NCBI GenBank assembly: GCA_903859795.1
Contig: CAIOOC010000505.1
Span: forward strand, 1 to 6,893
From: an uncultured Bacteroidia bacterium
Lineage (GTDB): Bacteria; Bacteroidota; Bacteroidia; Bacteroidales; Prolixibacteraceae
Length of the DNA: 6,893 nucleotides
Direction of reading: 5' to 3'
Numbering within the stretch: the stretch's first letter is position 1; the number at the start of each line of letters is the position of its first letter. Position numbers and translations under genes: made by a program. Positions 5,707-6,893 of the stretch are shown here, piece by piece. Below the pieces are notes generated by a model, which searched no databases, was not told where the DNA came from, and saw only the letters and a list, made by a program, of their open reading frames with translations.

Positions 5707-5741
5707 TTTGATGAAAATCAGCAATATTTGTTATATGTTTG
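5707..5741 (+). promoter_or_regulatory. Candidate promoter for the DUF4199-glycosyltransferase operon
   Basis: TATGTTTG at 5734-5741 is a perfect TAnnTTTG box. TTTG at 5707-5710 lies 23 bases upstream, somewhat longer than the usual 19-21. The predicted start, near 5748, leaves a short leader before the ATG at 5761. It is divergent from the SRP RNA promoter. I see nothing else in the 100 or so AT-rich bases between the two promoters. Confidence 0.55.
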
Positions 5742-5760
5742 TATCAAAACTAATACAATA

Positions 5761-6294
5761 ATGGAAAATCAGAATAATACAGTTTCTCATCTGGCCATGA
5801 CTTACGGTCTTTATATGGGTTTGGCACTCGTTTTAAATGCAGTTATTTTCTATGTGATGAATGTTCCTTTTTCTATTGCCTCAGGTTATATCTCTTATGC
5901 GATCATTATTGCGGGGATCGCCCTTGTAATGCGGACTTACAGAGAGACTCATCTGGAAGAAGGAGTTACCTACGGGAAAGCCCTTGGAATTGGGACCCTT
6001 ACCTCACTCTTTGCATCGCTGATACTTGCTTTTTTCACTTTTGTCTTATTTAAGATTATTGATAAGGCTCTTATTGATAAGTTTTTATCCTTTCTTGAAG
6101 AACAATTTATCCGAAGTGGGATGTCTGAAACCCAGACTGATACATTTATGCCGTTGTACAGAAAGATATTGACTCCGCTGACCTATTCGTTAGGGATAAT
6201 CTTTTCAATTTCGATGAATGGTTTTGTTTTCTCGCTGATCCTCGCAATTTTCTTTAAGAGACAGTCAACTAATCCTTTCCATGGGGTTGAATAG
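5761..6294 (+). CDS. DUF4199-family inner-membrane protein
   Basis: The 177-residue product has four predicted membrane segments, at about residues 11-33, 39-57, 74-100 and 140-165. A charged, probably non-membrane loop lies at 101-138. The motif YGKALGIGTLTSLFASLI and the four-helix layout are typical of DUF4199, a family largely found in Bacteroidota with no known function. The ATG at 5761 is chosen over the in-frame TTG at 5728 because the latter lies in the promoter and would add a non-conserved tail. The glycosyltransferase gene starts 22 bases after its stop, so the two are probably co-transcribed. This pairing is, as far as I recall, common in the phylum, so a role in envelope or lipid-linked sugar work is possible but unproven. 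Confidence 0.88.
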   Translation: MENQNNTVSHLAMTYGLYMGLALVLNAVIFYVMNVPFSIASGYISYAIIIAGIALVMRTYRETHLEEGVTYGKALGIGTLTSLFASLILAFFTFVLFKIIDKALIDKFLSFLEEQFIRSGMSETQTDTFMPLYRKILTPLTYSLGIIFSISMNGFVFSLILAIFFKRQSTNPFHGVE

Positions 6295-6316
6295 TGATTG
6301 TACTAAAAATTCTCAA

Positions 6317-6893
6317 ATGGATATTTCAGTTATCATCCCACTTTATAATGAAGTAGACTCATTACCAGAGTTGCATCAATGGATCACAAAGGTTATGGTC
6401 GCCAACAGGTATTCTTACGAAATAATCCTTGTTGATGACGGAAGCAATGACGGCTCCTGGAACTGGATTGAAAAGACATCCACTGATGATCCATGTTTAA
6501 AGGGAGTCAGGTTTAGGAGGAATTATGGTAAATCAGCGGCGCTTCATACCGGTTTTGAAGAAGCGAAGGGAGATGTAGTAATCACAATGGACGCCGACCT
6601 CCAGGACAGCCCTGATGAAATACCTAAGCTTTTTGGCATGATTAAAGACCAGGGGTTTGATTTGGTTTCGGGATGGAAGAAAAAAAGGTATGATCCTCTC
6701 TCAAAAACGCTTCCAAGTAAGATTTATAATGCAACCGCCAGTTATGTTACAGGAATTAAACTACATGACTTTAACTGCGGTTTGAAGAGCTACAAACTTG
6801 AGGTAGTAAAGAGTATTGAAGTTTACGGAGAAATGCACCGCTATATCCCCTATATGGCCAAACAAGCCGGATTCTCAAATATTGGAGAGTGCG
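6317..6893 (+). CDS. Family 2 glycosyltransferase (DPM1/polyprenyl-phosphate type), 5' part
   Basis: The 192 visible residues form a GT-A fold starting MDISVIIPLYNE; the gene runs off the right edge. The nucleotide-sugar site VDDGS is at 39-43, the metal-binding DADLQD at 92-97, and the FNCGLK and GEMHRYIP motifs at 152-157 and 171-178 are those of the dolichol/undecaprenyl-phosphate sugar transferase group (also seen in ArnC/GtrB-like enzymes). It is expected to move a sugar from a nucleotide donor to a polyprenyl phosphate at the inner membrane. Members often carry one or two C-terminal membrane helices, which would lie beyond the window. The ATG at 6317 is the only suitable start after the DUF4199 stop. 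The donor and acceptor cannot be told from this part. Confidence 0.9.
   Translation, partial: MDISVIIPLYNEVDSLPELHQWITKVMVANRYSYEIILVDDGSNDGSWNWIEKTSTDDPCLKGVRFRRNYGKSAALHTGFEEAKGDVVITMDADLQDSPDEIPKLFGMIKDQGFDLVSGWKKKRYDPLSKTLPSKIYNATASYVTGIKLHDFNCGLKSYKLEVVKSIEVYGEMHRYIPYMAKQAGFSNIGEC

Noticed and set aside
5728..5760. TTG start for the DUF4199 protein
   Set aside because: It overlaps the likely -7 promoter box and adds 11 residues unlike the family; the ATG at 5761 fits better.

Overview
The window looks like a piece of a Bacteroidota chromosome, probably an anaerobic or facultatively anaerobic member of the Bacteroidales/Marinilabiliales side. The signs are a DUF4199-type membrane protein, a DUF4143-type ATPase with the C-terminus usual in this phylum, a large one-chain pyruvate:ferredoxin oxidoreductase, A-rich leaders without Shine-Dalgarno sites, and at least one perfect Bacteroidota-type promoter (TTTG, 19 bases, TAnnTTTG). 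The genus cannot be read from the sequence.

Layout. (1) Bases 3-629 are the 3' part of an ATPase gene that enters from the left. (2) Bases 684-4238 are a complete nifJ (1184 residues) with all cofactor ligands visible. (3) Bases 4239-4451 hold REP-like palindromes and an intrinsic terminator. (4) Bases 4452-5079 are a REP-associated tyrosine transposase (RAYT, HUH/Y1 family) split by a frameshift near its start. It carries a REP in frame inside its own coding sequence. (5) Bases 5121-5566, minus strand, are a stable-RNA cluster transcribed as SRP RNA, tRNA-Thr(TGT), tRNA-Tyr(GTA), tRNA-Gly(TCC), with another REP inside it. (6) From 5761 rightward, a DUF4199 membrane protein and a family 2 glycosyltransferase form a likely operon that leaves the window.

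The stretch from 4242 to 5370 is the unusual part. It is a RAYT/REP system with five clear hairpins, one degenerate copy and one half copy. They sit at gene ends (after nifJ, across the RAYT stop and beside the tRNA-Gly end), between tRNA genes, and inside the transposase itself. Two copies differ at 1 of 35 bases, which suggests recent spread, yet the local transposase appears frameshifted, so a functional copy elsewhere may act in trans. The tRNA order Thr-Tyr-Gly matches the E. coli thrU-tyrU-glyT block, but the next gene is the RAYT rather than thrT-tufB. The nifJ gene and the right-hand operon look like ordinary core genes.
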